DNA of 64,000 nucleotides from assembly GCA_016709385.1 (NCBI GenBank), contig JADJMW010000011.1:124001-188000 (forward strand), read 5' to 3'. The notes beneath the pieces are model-generated. The model worked only from the letters and a program-made list of their open reading frames with translations, made no database searches and was not told where the DNA came from. Of the stretch, positions 17,213 through 25,338 are shown piece after piece. This stretch comes from Candidatus Rubrivivax defluviihabitans (GTDB lineage Bacteria; Pseudomonadota; Gammaproteobacteria; Burkholderiales; Burkholderiaceae_C). The first letter of the stretch is position 1. Each line of letters opens with the position of its first letter. The position numbers were made by a program, and so were the translations under genes.

Positions 17213-17260
17213 GGGAGGGGTGTGATCGTCGGTGGTGGCGAGCCCTGGCTTGGGCGACCT

Positions 17261-18328
17261 TCAGCGCCTGGCGCCCAGCTCCTGCAGCCAAGCCGCCAGC
17301 TTTGGGGCCGCCACCTGAAGGCTGTACCGCGACTCGACCAACGCGCGCCCCTGTGCACCCAGCCGGCGGCGCAGGGCGGCGTCGTCCGCCAGGCACGTCA
17401 AGGCTTCCACCCACTCTGCGTCGGTGGCAGCCAGAAAGCCGTTCTGGCCGGGTTGCACGATCTTCGTATTGACACCCACGGGAGAGGCCACCACCGGGAC
17501 GCCGCAAGCCAGGTATTGAACGAGTTTGTAGCCGCACTTGCCGCGCTCCCAGGGGGAATCGGGCAGCGGCATCACGCCCACGTCGAGCTCGGCGATCGCC
17601 TGCACTTCCCCGGCTTCGGTCCAGGGCACGTGCTCGGTCGGCACCCCGGGCAGGTCGAGCGTGGCACCGATCAAGCGCAGCACGATGCGGCGCTTGGTTG
17701 CCAGCGCCGCCAACGGTGCGGCGAGCAGGCGCATGTAATCGATGGTTGCGGGCGAACCGATCCAGCCGATGCGAAGCGGACCGTCCACCTCAGACGGGCG
17801 CGCGGCGACGGCATAGCGCTGAAGGTCCACCACCGTCGGCAGCACCTCGACGCGCGGCGCCCCAGCCTGCCGCGCCCGCTGAGCCAGGTAGTCGTTGCCG
17901 GCCACCACCAGTGCGGCGGCCCGCATCAGGCGGTCGATCTTGCCGCCGAAAAGCGCGCGCGCCACGCCCGATCGGTGCAGGTCATAGCTGTGGAAGACGG
18001 CGTCGTCGTAGTCCAGCACCACGGGGCGCCGTCCCCAGGCCAGGCGCTCCAGCCAGGCGGGAGCCCAAGGCCAGAGTTCCTTCTCGATCCACACGACGTC
18101 CGCCGAGTCGCGCCGTGCGAGCACAACGGCAGCGCGCCCTGCGTAGGCGCGCGCAATGGCAACGGGTGTCGGACGCCCGGCGTACTTGCGGCGCAGGTAC
18201 TCGTCGTCCAGTAACGGGCTGACATCGATGTCCAGTCCGAGGCGCCTCAGCTCCGGCAGGAACTGCAGCCATCGGATGCGGGAGGAGGCGCCGAGGGCAG
18301 CGTACCGCGGATAGGCCATGACCCTCAT
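17261..18328 (-). CDS. Glycosyltransferase, GT-B fold (group 1/4 family)
   Basis: 355 residues. It starts 'MRVMAYPRYAALGASSRIRW', has 'DYDDAVFHSYD' near 105-115, 'LVVAGNDYLAQRARQAGA' near 138 and 'IGWIGSP' near 180; the donor-site region reads 'DVGVMPLPDSPWERGKCGYK' near 253, followed by 'GVPVVASPVGVN'. The Glu-rich donor motif typical of GT4 is replaced by 'WERGKCGYK', characteristic of a sub-branch of these enzymes. ATG 18328 overlaps the stop of the broken GT2 gene upstream. A decayed second copy lies at 23423-24041. Substrate unknown. Confidence 0.85.
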   Translation of the reverse strand: MRVMAYPRYAALGASSRIRWLQFLPELRRLGLDIDVSPLLDDEYLRRKYAGRPTPVAIARAYAGRAAVVLARRDSADVVWIEKELWPWAPAWLERLAWGRRPVVLDYDDAVFHSYDLHRSGVARALFGGKIDRLMRAAALVVAGNDYLAQRARQAGAPRVEVLPTVVDLQRYAVAARPSEVDGPLRIGWIGSPATIDYMRLLAAPLAALATKRRIVLRLIGATLDLPGVPTEHVPWTEAGEVQAIAELDVGVMPLPDSPWERGKCGYKLVQYLACGVPVVASPVGVNTKIVQPGQNGFLAATDAEWVEALTCLADDAALRRRLGAQGRALVESRYSLQVAAPKLAAWLQELGARR

Positions 18329-18822
18329 CGCCATCGTCGTGCACGCCACAGCGCCGGCAGGTCGCGGTAGACCAGCGCACAGCCGCGCCACGTGAAGCGC
18401 AGGACTTGCCAGGACCGCCGCAGCAGCGCCCGGACCGTGCGTGCAAGCGGCTCGCAGACCAGCGCCGTGGCGGCGTGGGTCCAGGCTTGCCAGGCCGGCA
18501 GACGCTTGAATCCGTAGAGCAGGCGGCTACGCGTCGCATAGAACAGGCGCTCGGCCTTCACCTGACGGGACACGCCGCCGCCCAGGTGAAAGGACGGCGG
18601 CGAGGCGACAAAGCGGGTGAGCAGCCCCATGCGGCGAGCCCTCAGCGAGAGGTCCAGATCCTCGAGGTAGACGAAGAAGCGTTCGTCGAACCCGCCCAGG
18701 GCCTGGAAGGTGGCCGCGCGAATCATTTAGAAAGCCCCGATCACGTGATCCACGGTGCGATCCGAACGATGGTCCCACTCGACCATCCGGCTGTCCGCCA
18801 GGCGAGGCCAGATTGACTCGGC
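18325..18822 (-). pseudogene. Truncated GT2 (WbbL-type) glycosyltransferase with an in-frame stop
   Basis: The minus-strand frame reads 'SIWPRLADSRMVEWDH', then 'TVDHVIGAF', stop TAA (18729-18727), then 'MIRAATFQALGGFDERFFVYLEDLDLSLRARR'-like sequence to TGA at 18325. The intact paralogue at 13199-14131 has 'VWPQTGHAMTEWDH...VDQVIGAFFMIRR...FDERFFVYFEEVDLARR' in the same places, so the stop falls exactly at the residue after GAF. The frame is closed by TGA at 18825-18823, and the N-terminal half with DNGS and NPD motifs is missing. The longest piece with its own ATG encodes 133 residues (18726-18325) and lacks the catalytic residues. Translation of that piece could still couple to the downstream gene through the ATGA overlap. 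Confidence 0.85.
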
Positions 18823-18868
18823 TCACCGATATATGCTGCAGCAACCAGACCGAGGTCTGCCGCTGCCG

Positions 18869-19969
18869 TCAAGCGCATTCATGGATCGCCCCGATCACGC
18901 GGTCGGCGTCCTGCAGTGTCATCGTCGGCCCCATCGGCAAGCTGAGTACCTGTTGGTGCAAGGTCTCGGTGATCGGCAGCGTGCCTGCCGGCAGGTTCAA
19001 ATGGGCATAGGCAGGCTGCAGGTGCGGCGGCACGGGGTAGTGGATCATGGTCGCGATGCCTCGCGCCGCCAGCTCGGACGCGAGAGCATCCCGCCGCGGG
19101 TGGCGGATCACGAACAGGTGCCATACGCTGGCGCAACGGGCGCTCACCTCGAGCGGCTGGACCGGCGCCCCGGACAAGCCGTCCAGGTATCGGCGAGCGA
19201 TGAGCGCGCGTCGCCCGTTCTCGGCGTCCAGGTGGGGCAGCTTCGCCCGCAGCAGCGCCGCCTGCAGTTCGTCCAGGCGCGAGTTGTAGCCGATGACCTC
19301 GTTGTGGTACTTCCGGCGCGAGCCATAGTTTCGCAGCAGCCGTACCCGGTCGGCCAAGCCGGCGTCGTTGGTGGTGATGGCGCCAGCGTCGCCCAGCGCA
19401 CCGAGATTCTTGCCAGGGTAGAAGCTCCAGGCCACGATGTCGCCGTGGGCGCCGAGTCGACGGCCCGCGTAGGTGGCGCCGTGGGCCTGGGCGGCGTCTT
19501 CCAACACCTTCAGACCGTGCGCCGCGGCAAACGCCAGGATCGGCTCCAGGTCGGCGGGCTGGCCGTACAGGTGCACGGGCAGGACGGCACGTGTGCGAGG
19601 CGTGAGCGCAGCGGCAAGCCGATGGGGGTCGAGGTTGGCCGTATTGGGCAAGGGCTCGACCGGGACCGGTGTCGCGCCGACTTGACTCACGGCAAGCCAG
19701 GTTGCAATGTAGGTATTGGCAGGCACCAGGACTTCGTCGCCGGGGCCGATGTCGAGCGCCCGCAATGCCAGCACCAGTGCATCCAGACCATTCGCAACGC
19801 CCACGCACTCGCGCGCACCACAGTAGGCCGCGTACTCCTCTTCGAAGTGCCGGACTTCCTCGCCGAGGATGTACCAGCCCGAATCCAGTACCCGCTCGAA
19901 GGCCGAGCGCAGCGCGTCGGCATGCAGCTGCTGAATGGCCTTGAGATCAAGAAACGGAAGGTTGCTCAT
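18869..19969 (-). CDS. fdtB: DegT/DnrJ/EryC1/StrS aminotransferase (FdtB/QdtB-like)
   Basis: PLP-dependent sugar aminotransferase of 366 residues. It carries 'FLDLKAIQQLHADAL' at the start, 'GVANGLDALVLALRAL' near 57, 'VPANTYIATWLAV' near 82, 'EDAAQAHGA' near 157 and the Schiff-base Lys187 in 'SFYPGKNLGALGDAGA'. Placed directly downstream of a WxcM-type ketoisomerase-acetyltransferase, it fits the amination of dTDP-3-keto-6-deoxyhexose at C3 to give dTDP-Fuc3N or dTDP-Qui3N. The stereochemistry (FdtB or QdtB) cannot be decided by eye. The gene lies 66 bases after the WxcM gene; the GT2 pseudogene follows. Confidence 0.87.
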   Translation of the reverse strand: MSNLPFLDLKAIQQLHADALRSAFERVLDSGWYILGEEVRHFEEEYAAYCGARECVGVANGLDALVLALRALDIGPGDEVLVPANTYIATWLAVSQVGATPVPVEPLPNTANLDPHRLAAALTPRTRAVLPVHLYGQPADLEPILAFAAAHGLKVLEDAAQAHGATYAGRRLGAHGDIVAWSFYPGKNLGALGDAGAITTNDAGLADRVRLLRNYGSRRKYHNEVIGYNSRLDELQAALLRAKLPHLDAENGRRALIARRYLDGLSGAPVQPLEVSARCASVWHLFVIRHPRRDALASELAARGIATMIHYPVPPHLQPAYAHLNLPAGTLPITETLHQQVLSLPMGPTMTLQDADRVIGAIHECA

Positions 19970-20035
19970 CTGCGTCGCTCGGCAAGCCGCCGGTCCCGCC
20001 GGTGATGCGGCGCGGTCGCTTCCAGTCCGGAAAGG

Positions 20036-20869
20036 TCATGCAGCGGCCTTGGCACGCAGGAAGTCGTCGTAGTCCCGAATGTAGTCATCCGCATCGTAGT
20101 GGTGGGACGCGAACACCAGCAATTCGGCGTCGCTGGAATACTGATACTGGATGCCCCAGATCATCGGCGGCAGATACAGGCCGGTGTCCAGTGAATCCAG
20201 ACGAACCTCGACACGACGCTGCCCGTCGTCTGCGACCACCGTGCAGCTGCCGCGCACGCAGACCAGGAATTGATGGCATTGCCGGTGCGCATGTTCGCCC
20301 CTCGTCTCGCGACTCGGCACGCCGAAGACGATGAAGTAGCGCAGCGGAGTGAAGGGGATCTGCCGCTGGAACTCGCCCACCGTGAGGCTGCCGCGCAGGT
20401 CCGGCACCACGTGCATGCGGTGCAAGGTGACGCCATCGACCGCGGTCTTCTGCACGGGCTCCGTGCTGCGCCCCAGCGCTGGTGTCGCGAACGTGCTTCG
20501 ACTGTGAACCGTGTTCACATAGCCCACGATCGTTGCCGGGTTGCCTTCGACGATGGCCCCATGCGGCACCGAACGCGTCACGACGGCACCTGGGCGCACC
20601 ACGACGCCGGTCGCGAGCACGACGTCGGGATAGATCACGGCGTTCGCACCGATGCGAACGCGTGCACAGGCGCGGCCGACGCGGCAGGTCGACCCCTCGT
20701 CCGGCTCCACGAAGACGACGTTCGGTCCGACGTGTACCTCGTCGCCGAGCTCGCAATCAGCGGGCACGACCGCACCCGAGTCGATGCGGCAATCGCATCC
20801 GATGCGTGCTTGCGGTGAAATGCTGGCCAGCGGATGGGCCGCTGCCGGCAGACGGTGCGGCGAGGACAT
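20036..20869 (-). CDS. Bifunctional WxcM-like protein: hexapeptide acetyltransferase plus 3,4-ketoisomerase
   Basis: 277 residues in two domains. Residues 15-130 are a left-handed beta-helix acyltransferase: repeated hexapeptide rungs such as 'ARIGCDCRIDSGAVV' and 'VRIGANAVIYPDVVLATGVV', with the 'GNPATIVGYV' exit. Residues 140-277 are a cupin of the FdtA/QdtA/WxcM ketoisomerase family with His193, His195 and His199 in 'GEHAHRQCHQF', the catalytic His cluster. Together with FdtB this covers isomerisation of dTDP-4-keto-6-deoxyglucose and N-acetylation of the 3-amino product, so the polymer should contain Fuc3NAc or Qui3NAc. RmlA and RmlB are not in the window. First gene of the reverse operon. 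Confidence 0.88.
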   Translation of the reverse strand: MSSPHRLPAAAHPLASISPQARIGCDCRIDSGAVVPADCELGDEVHVGPNVVFVEPDEGSTCRVGRACARVRIGANAVIYPDVVLATGVVVRPGAVVTRSVPHGAIVEGNPATIVGYVNTVHSRSTFATPALGRSTEPVQKTAVDGVTLHRMHVVPDLRGSLTVGEFQRQIPFTPLRYFIVFGVPSRETRGEHAHRQCHQFLVCVRGSCTVVADDGQRRVEVRLDSLDTGLYLPPMIWGIQYQYSSDAELLVFASHHYDADDYIRDYDDFLRAKAAA

Positions 20870-21359
20870 GGTGGGCGAGCGGATGAGTCAGTGGACCAAG
20901 ATCGAAGCGAATGCCGATCTCACGATGGCTCCTGATTGATTATCCGACATTGCCTGGGCCCGTTCGAGACCCTGACCCCGCGTGGGGCGGCGCGGTGCAA
21001 AGCGCGCTGTGGGTGTGCGCTGGCGATGGTGAGCAACTCGAAGGACGGCGCATCAGGGCCGGCGTCGGGGCTGCCGCAGGCATTGCGCACCAGGGTGGCC
21101 AACTCCGCCATGGACGTGTTCACGGGGTACGCCATGGAGATGGCTCAGGACGCGGGCGCCGAATTGGCGATGAAGGCGTGCACGGCCGGGTGCATGAAGT
21201 CCCAGAGGTCCACGCCCTGGCACAGGGAGGTCTCGTGAACGTTGAAACCGCGTGCCAGGAATTGTTCTGTTCACGGCTTCTCAGCGCACGGCCGCTAACC
21301 AGGGACGATAATCACCACTCTGTCACTTAGCCAAGAGTTCGCTCGCGAACTCCCCAGCC
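20870..21359. other. Divergent gap of about 490 bases without a recognisable gene
   Basis: The stretch lies between the divergent WxcM and methyltransferase genes and must contain their promoters. Short ORFs exist on both strands (for example 20936-21238 forward and 20920-21135 reverse), but none has a ribosome site and a recognisable product. A minus-strand frame around 21235-21140 ('NVHETSLCQGVDLWDFMHP...') looks coding-like but is closed by a stop and unassigned; it may be another gene remnant. Confidence 0.5.
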
Positions 21360-22121
21360 ATGCAGCCAACTTCCGAGATATCGAAGAACATCGAGAGCTA
21401 CGTCACCGACGTCTACCTCAACACGGCACTGGTGCAGAACAACCGGGTTGAGGACATGATGGATATCTGCTCGCTGGAGCTGTTGCTAGAAATGGCGCAG
21501 TTGGTCAAGTGCCCCGAACCCATCTTGGAAATGGGGTACGGCACCGGGCTGATGCTCCATGAACTTATCCGGCGTCATGGCTTGCGGATTGACCTCGTCG
21601 AGGGCTCTTCAGCGCTTTGTGAACAAGCCCGTCGCCTGTATGGCAGCACCGGCATGGAGGTCTTCCACAGCTACTTCGAGACCTTCACCTGCGAAAAGAA
21701 GTATGACAACATCTTGGCCATGCATGTGCTTGAGCACGTCGACGATCCAGTCCGAGTGCTGCGGCAGATGAAGCTGGCCTTGAACCCCGGCGGGCGAGTC
21801 ATTGTGCTCGTGCCCAATGCACACTCTCTGCACCGTCGACTGGCTGTTCACATGAAGCTGCAGGACTCGCTTCACACCCTGTCTCCCCGTGATCATTTAG
21901 TTGGTCATCAACGTGTGTTCGATCCGAGCGGCCTTCACGACTGTGCCGTTGACGCGGGCCTGGCGGTGGAGCGCGACTTCGGCTTCGGACTTAAGACGCT
22001 GCCCTATTCCATGATGGAGGGCTGGAGCGACGAGCTGATCCGAGCATGCGTACAGGTTTCGCCCGAAGTTCCTTCGGCGCTACTGGGCAATATCGGCCTA
22101 ATTGCCAGAAAGCCTGTCTGA
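21360..22121 (+). CDS. Class I SAM-dependent methyltransferase
   Basis: 253 residues with a Rossmann methyltransferase core: motif I 'ILEMGYGTG' at 55-63, motif II around 'IDLVEGSS' near 77, motif IV 'YDNILAMHVLEHVDDP' near 116 and the 'LNPGGRVIVLVPN' strand near 140. The 'HVLEHV' signature is usual in small-molecule and polysaccharide methyltransferases. It probably methylates a sugar or the chain end. Base composition is less GC-rich than the surrounding operons, consistent with recent acquisition. No overlap with neighbours; an IS-end-like relic follows. Confidence 0.85.
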   Translation: MQPTSEISKNIESYVTDVYLNTALVQNNRVEDMMDICSLELLLEMAQLVKCPEPILEMGYGTGLMLHELIRRHGLRIDLVEGSSALCEQARRLYGSTGMEVFHSYFETFTCEKKYDNILAMHVLEHVDDPVRVLRQMKLALNPGGRVIVLVPNAHSLHRRLAVHMKLQDSLHTLSPRDHLVGHQRVFDPSGLHDCAVDAGLAVERDFGFGLKTLPYSMMEGWSDELIRACVQVSPEVPSALLGNIGLIARKPV

Positions 22122-22230
22122 AACCGGCTCGCCGGAGCAGAGTCCGGCGTCCATTTCAGGTCCTGATTAGAAACCTGCCTCAGCCAGGCTCATCTCCTGT
22201 CCCATCGCGCCACCTGGCTGTTGCCGACCA

Positions 22231-22275
22231 AGGGGACACTTCTACTTGGGCACAGGGGACATTACCGTCTTGGGG
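22231..22275 (+). repeat. IS21-like terminal repeat relic
   Basis: Two imperfect direct copies occur in tandem: 22231-22250 (aggggacacttctacttggg) and 22254-22275, which starts aggggacatta and ends cttgggg. Multiple closely spaced copies of a 'ggggaca..tct.cttgg' unit are typical of the ends of IS21-family elements. No transposase (istA/istB) is present, so this is a solo end left by deletion or imprecise loss. Family assignment is from memory of such ends. Confidence 0.45.
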
Positions 22276-22372
22276 CCACAGCATGGACCGGGCCGCGGGC
22301 GTGCGGCGTACACTCCGCTGACGCGTCTTGCATCAGAGCACTCGGCCGGCGCGCTCCCACTGAAGCCAACCG

Positions 22373-23413
22373 ATGACCGTCGCAAACTACAGTCAATTGC
22401 GCACAGACAAGATCCGCCCGCTGGCGGAACTACTGCCGCTGGACACGCCGCTATCGATGATGGTGGACCCGAGCAACGTCTGCAACTTCAAGTGCGTGTT
22501 CTGCCCCACCGGGGATCACGATGCGCTGGCCCGTGTGCAGCGCCCGGTGGGCATGATGACGTTGGAGTTGTTTCGTAAGATCGTCGACGACCTTGCGGCC
22601 TTTCCGCAGCCGCTGCAGGTGCTGCACCTGTACAAGGACGGCGAACCGCTGGTCAACAAGCAGCTCGAGGCCATGGTGGCCTGCGCAAAAGCTAGCGGCC
22701 GCGTGAAGCGCGTGGAGCTCACGACCAACGGCTCGCTGCTGACCCCGCAGCGTGCCGAAGGGCTGATCCGCGCCGGGCTGGATGGGCTGCGCGTGTCGAT
22801 CTACGCGCTGGACGACGCCGGCTACCGCGATGTCGCGCAGACGCGCACGCGCTTCGAGACCATCCGCCATCATGTGCAGGAACTGCACAGGCTGAAGCTG
22901 GCGCTGCGACCTGACTTTCACATCCACGTGAAGACCATCGACACCGGCTTTACCGAATCGCAGCGCGCCTACTTCCACGGTACCTTTCGGCCCATCGCCG
23001 ACACGGTCTTCATCGACAGCCTGGTGAAGTGGTACGACTCCGAAGTGCGCGACATCTCGGGCATGCTGAAGCCGGAGCTGAACCTGTACGGCCAGAAGGC
23101 GCAGCCGCGCCGCGTCTGTGCCGAGCCTTTCATGAAACTGGTGGTCAACTTCAACGGCGCGGTGTCGGTGTGCTGCGTGGACTGGTCGCTCGGCACGGTG
23201 GTGGGAGACGTGTCGCGTGAGCCGCTGAGGGACATCTGGCTCGGCGAACCGCTGCGTACGATGCGCCTGGCGCAGTTGCGCGGCTGCCGCGAGGACTACG
23301 AGGCCTGCCGCAACTGCCAATACCCCAAGAGCCTGCCGGCGGTCGCTAACCTCGATGCCGAGGTCGGGCGGCTGCTGGCGGCTTACGAGCCGGCCGCGGC
23401 GGCGGCGGGCTGA
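22373..23413 (+). CDS. Radical SAM/SPASM-type protein
   Basis: 346 residues. The [4Fe-4S] SAM motif CxxxCxxC is at Cys37, Cys41 and Cys44 ('NVCNFKCVFCP'). 'LTTNGSLLTP' near 121 is the conserved beta-strand of the radical SAM barrel. The C-terminus has a Cys-rich tail, 'CAEPF', 'VCCVDW' and 'CRNCQYP', typical of a SPASM or twitch auxiliary-cluster domain. The reaction is unknown; such enzymes in polysaccharide clusters may modify or epimerise sugars. It starts about 100 bases after the IS-like relic and is followed, convergently, by a glycosyltransferase pseudogene nine bases away. Confidence 0.86.
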   Translation: MTVANYSQLRTDKIRPLAELLPLDTPLSMMVDPSNVCNFKCVFCPTGDHDALARVQRPVGMMTLELFRKIVDDLAAFPQPLQVLHLYKDGEPLVNKQLEAMVACAKASGRVKRVELTTNGSLLTPQRAEGLIRAGLDGLRVSIYALDDAGYRDVAQTRTRFETIRHHVQELHRLKLALRPDFHIHVKTIDTGFTESQRAYFHGTFRPIADTVFIDSLVKWYDSEVRDISGMLKPELNLYGQKAQPRRVCAEPFMKLVVNFNGAVSVCCVDWSLGTVVGDVSREPLRDIWLGEPLRTMRLAQLRGCREDYEACRNCQYPKSLPAVANLDAEVGRLLAAYEPAAAAAG

Positions 23414-23422
23414 ACACGATCC

Positions 23423-24041
23423 CTCAGCCGGCGTGCGACAGGTGCTGCAGCCAGTCGGCCAGCCGCTCGGCCACCTTGTCCAAGCTGTAGTGCTCCACGG
23501 TCCGCGCGCGCCCCGCCGCAGCCATGCAACGGCGCCGGGCCGCGTCGGCCGCGAGTTAGCCATTCAGCTCCGGCTCGACCCTCTCGCGGTTCACGCCCAC
23601 CGGCGATGCGACCACCGGCACGCCGCAGGCCGTGTACTGCACCAGCGTGTAGCCGCACTTTCCGCGCTCCCAGGGCGAGTCGGGCAGGGGCATGATGCCG
23701 ACATCGACGCGGGCGATCTCCCCGGCTTCGCCGGTCTCGTTCCAGGCGACGGTCTCGGTGTGAATACCCGGCAACTGCAGCGGCGCGGCGAGAGTGCGCA
23801 CAAAATGCATGGCCGTCATCGTGCTGATCCAGCCTATGCGCAGCGGCCGTGGGTCGTCCGGCGTGTGCAGCTCTTCAGTCTGCGGGCCAGCATTACGCGG
23901 CACATAACACGCAATGTCGACGACCGTGGGCGGGATCTCGAGCCAGCGGGCGCCGGCCTGCTGCGCGCGTGCGGCGAGGTGGGCGTTGCCGGCCACCACC
24001 AGCGCAGCGGATTACATCAGGCGGTCGATCTTGCGTGCAGC
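23423..24041 (-). pseudogene. Decayed glycosyltransferase, paralogue of the gene at 17261-18328
   Basis: Reading minus strand: 'ARKIDRLM', stop TAA (24014-24012), 'SAALVVAGNAHLAARAQQAGA' ... 'DVGIMPLPDSPWERGKCGYT' ... 'GVPVVASPVGVN', 'ELNG', stop TAA (23558-23556), then 'LAADAARRR' ... 'YSLDKVAERLADWLQ' and the natural end at 23423. The intact gene shows 'KIDRLMRAAALVVAGN' and 'NGFLAATDAEW' at the same places, so both stops replace ordinary residues. A deletion of about 15 codons follows the second stop and the N-terminal 130 or so residues are missing. The central open piece (23999-23556) cannot be a working enzyme. Confidence 0.88.
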
Positions 24042-24194
24042 CGCCGTCGTAGCCCGCTGCCTTGATCTCGGCGTCCATGCTCGATGCGCGTTATTCAGAC
24101 AATCCCTAGTGCATTTTCGACGACGTCGTCTCACCGTCCCCGATCCGACCAAAACGGGCGTCCACGAACGCTGGAATACGCATCGACACGTTCC

Positions 24195-25193
24195 ATGAGC
24201 GAGCTCCAGCCGCCGCTTGTCACGGTCATCACGGTGTCCTTTAATCACGCCGATTATGTCGCCGAGAGCCTGCGGAGTGTCATTGCGCAGGATTATGAAG
24301 CCATAGAGTACGTGGTGATCGACGATGGATCCACTGATTCATCTGCGCAGATTATTGAGTCGTTTCGGGATATCTGTGCTCGTCGCTTCAGGCACTTCGT
24401 GTTCGTGCAACAGCTCAACGCTGGAAGCGTCGCAACACTGAATCGGGCCCTATCGCTGGCTCGAGGTGAGTATTTGTTCTTCCTGGCTTCGGACGACGTT
24501 GCGGAGTCGCATGCGATCTCCCGGTTGGTGGACGTGCTGAAGAGCGATCCGAACACCAGCCTGGTTGCGCCGGATAACTCGCTCATCGATGCCACTGGCC
24601 GGCCCTGTTCTTGGACGTCGGATCGGCGTGCGACGTATGAAAGCAAGAGTGCAGCCTACTCGAGCTTTGCCGACTACCTGCGCAAGACAACGGCGCCCTA
24701 CGATTTTGATGGAGATTGGTTTGGCAGTTATGAGGCGCTGATTCAAGGTAATCATGTCCCCAACGGCACATTGGTTCGTCGGTCGGCCATCGAGAAGGTC
24801 GGCCGATTTTCGTCAGCGGCGCCATTAGAAGATTACTATATGCTTCTCCAGCTCGCCAAATTCTCGCGTCTGCGTTTCTGGCCAGAACCGCTACTTCGGT
24901 ACCGCTGGCATGATCGTAATACGGTCAAAAGCACCGCACACATGCTGAGAATGACGATTCAAACCGTCGCGCTCGAAAAGGAGTATTGCAGATCGCACGG
25001 GCACCTGTGTACCTGGTACGCACGCCAATCGCGTCGAGTGCTGGAATTGATGCTTGTTTCGCCGGAAAGCGCCCTGTCGATGGGCTCGGATGCCGTCCGC
25101 AACTTGGCAGTTGGATTGCCGTGTCTCGTGGTTCAAACTTTGCATCGAAAGATCTTGGGGTCGTTCTCTCGTCGTCGGCGTGAAAAGGTTTGA
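24195..25193 (+). CDS. Glycosyltransferase family 2
   Basis: 332 residues. It opens with 'PLVTVITVSFNHADYVAESL', has 'VIDDGSTDSS' at 41-50 and 'FFLASDDVAE' near 96, with 'YRWHDRNTVK' near 240, a combination usual in GT2 enzymes of O-antigen and capsule loci. The ATG at 24195 is chosen because the domain starts seven residues later; the frame extends to an ATG at 24084 but the extra 37 residues look unstructured. The gene is visibly less GC-rich than the housekeeping regions, suggesting import. It stands alone between a pseudogene and a convergent AT-rich gene. Confidence 0.86.
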   Translation: MSELQPPLVTVITVSFNHADYVAESLRSVIAQDYEAIEYVVIDDGSTDSSAQIIESFRDICARRFRHFVFVQQLNAGSVATLNRALSLARGEYLFFLASDDVAESHAISRLVDVLKSDPNTSLVAPDNSLIDATGRPCSWTSDRRATYESKSAAYSSFADYLRKTTAPYDFDGDWFGSYEALIQGNHVPNGTLVRRSAIEKVGRFSSAAPLEDYYMLLQLAKFSRLRFWPEPLLRYRWHDRNTVKSTAHMLRMTIQTVALEKEYCRSHGHLCTWYARQSRRVLELMLVSPESALSMGSDAVRNLAVGLPCLVVQTLHRKILGSFSRRRREKV

Positions 25194-25338
25194 ATTCCAG
25201 CAGGACTTGATTGGGCGCAGTACAAGCGAGTGAGGAGCGGGTACCGCGGGGCGGTTGATCGTCTGCGCGCGCGGGGCATGCTGTGTTTGATATCTTGATG
25301 CTTTGCCGCATGATACGGCGTCACCTTCGAGGGGCGCC

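Noticed and set aside
15737..18214. 825-codon open frame on the plus strand opposite asnB and a glycosyltransferase
   Set aside because: Antisense shadow; no domain or plausible composition, while the opposite strand has two intact enzymes.
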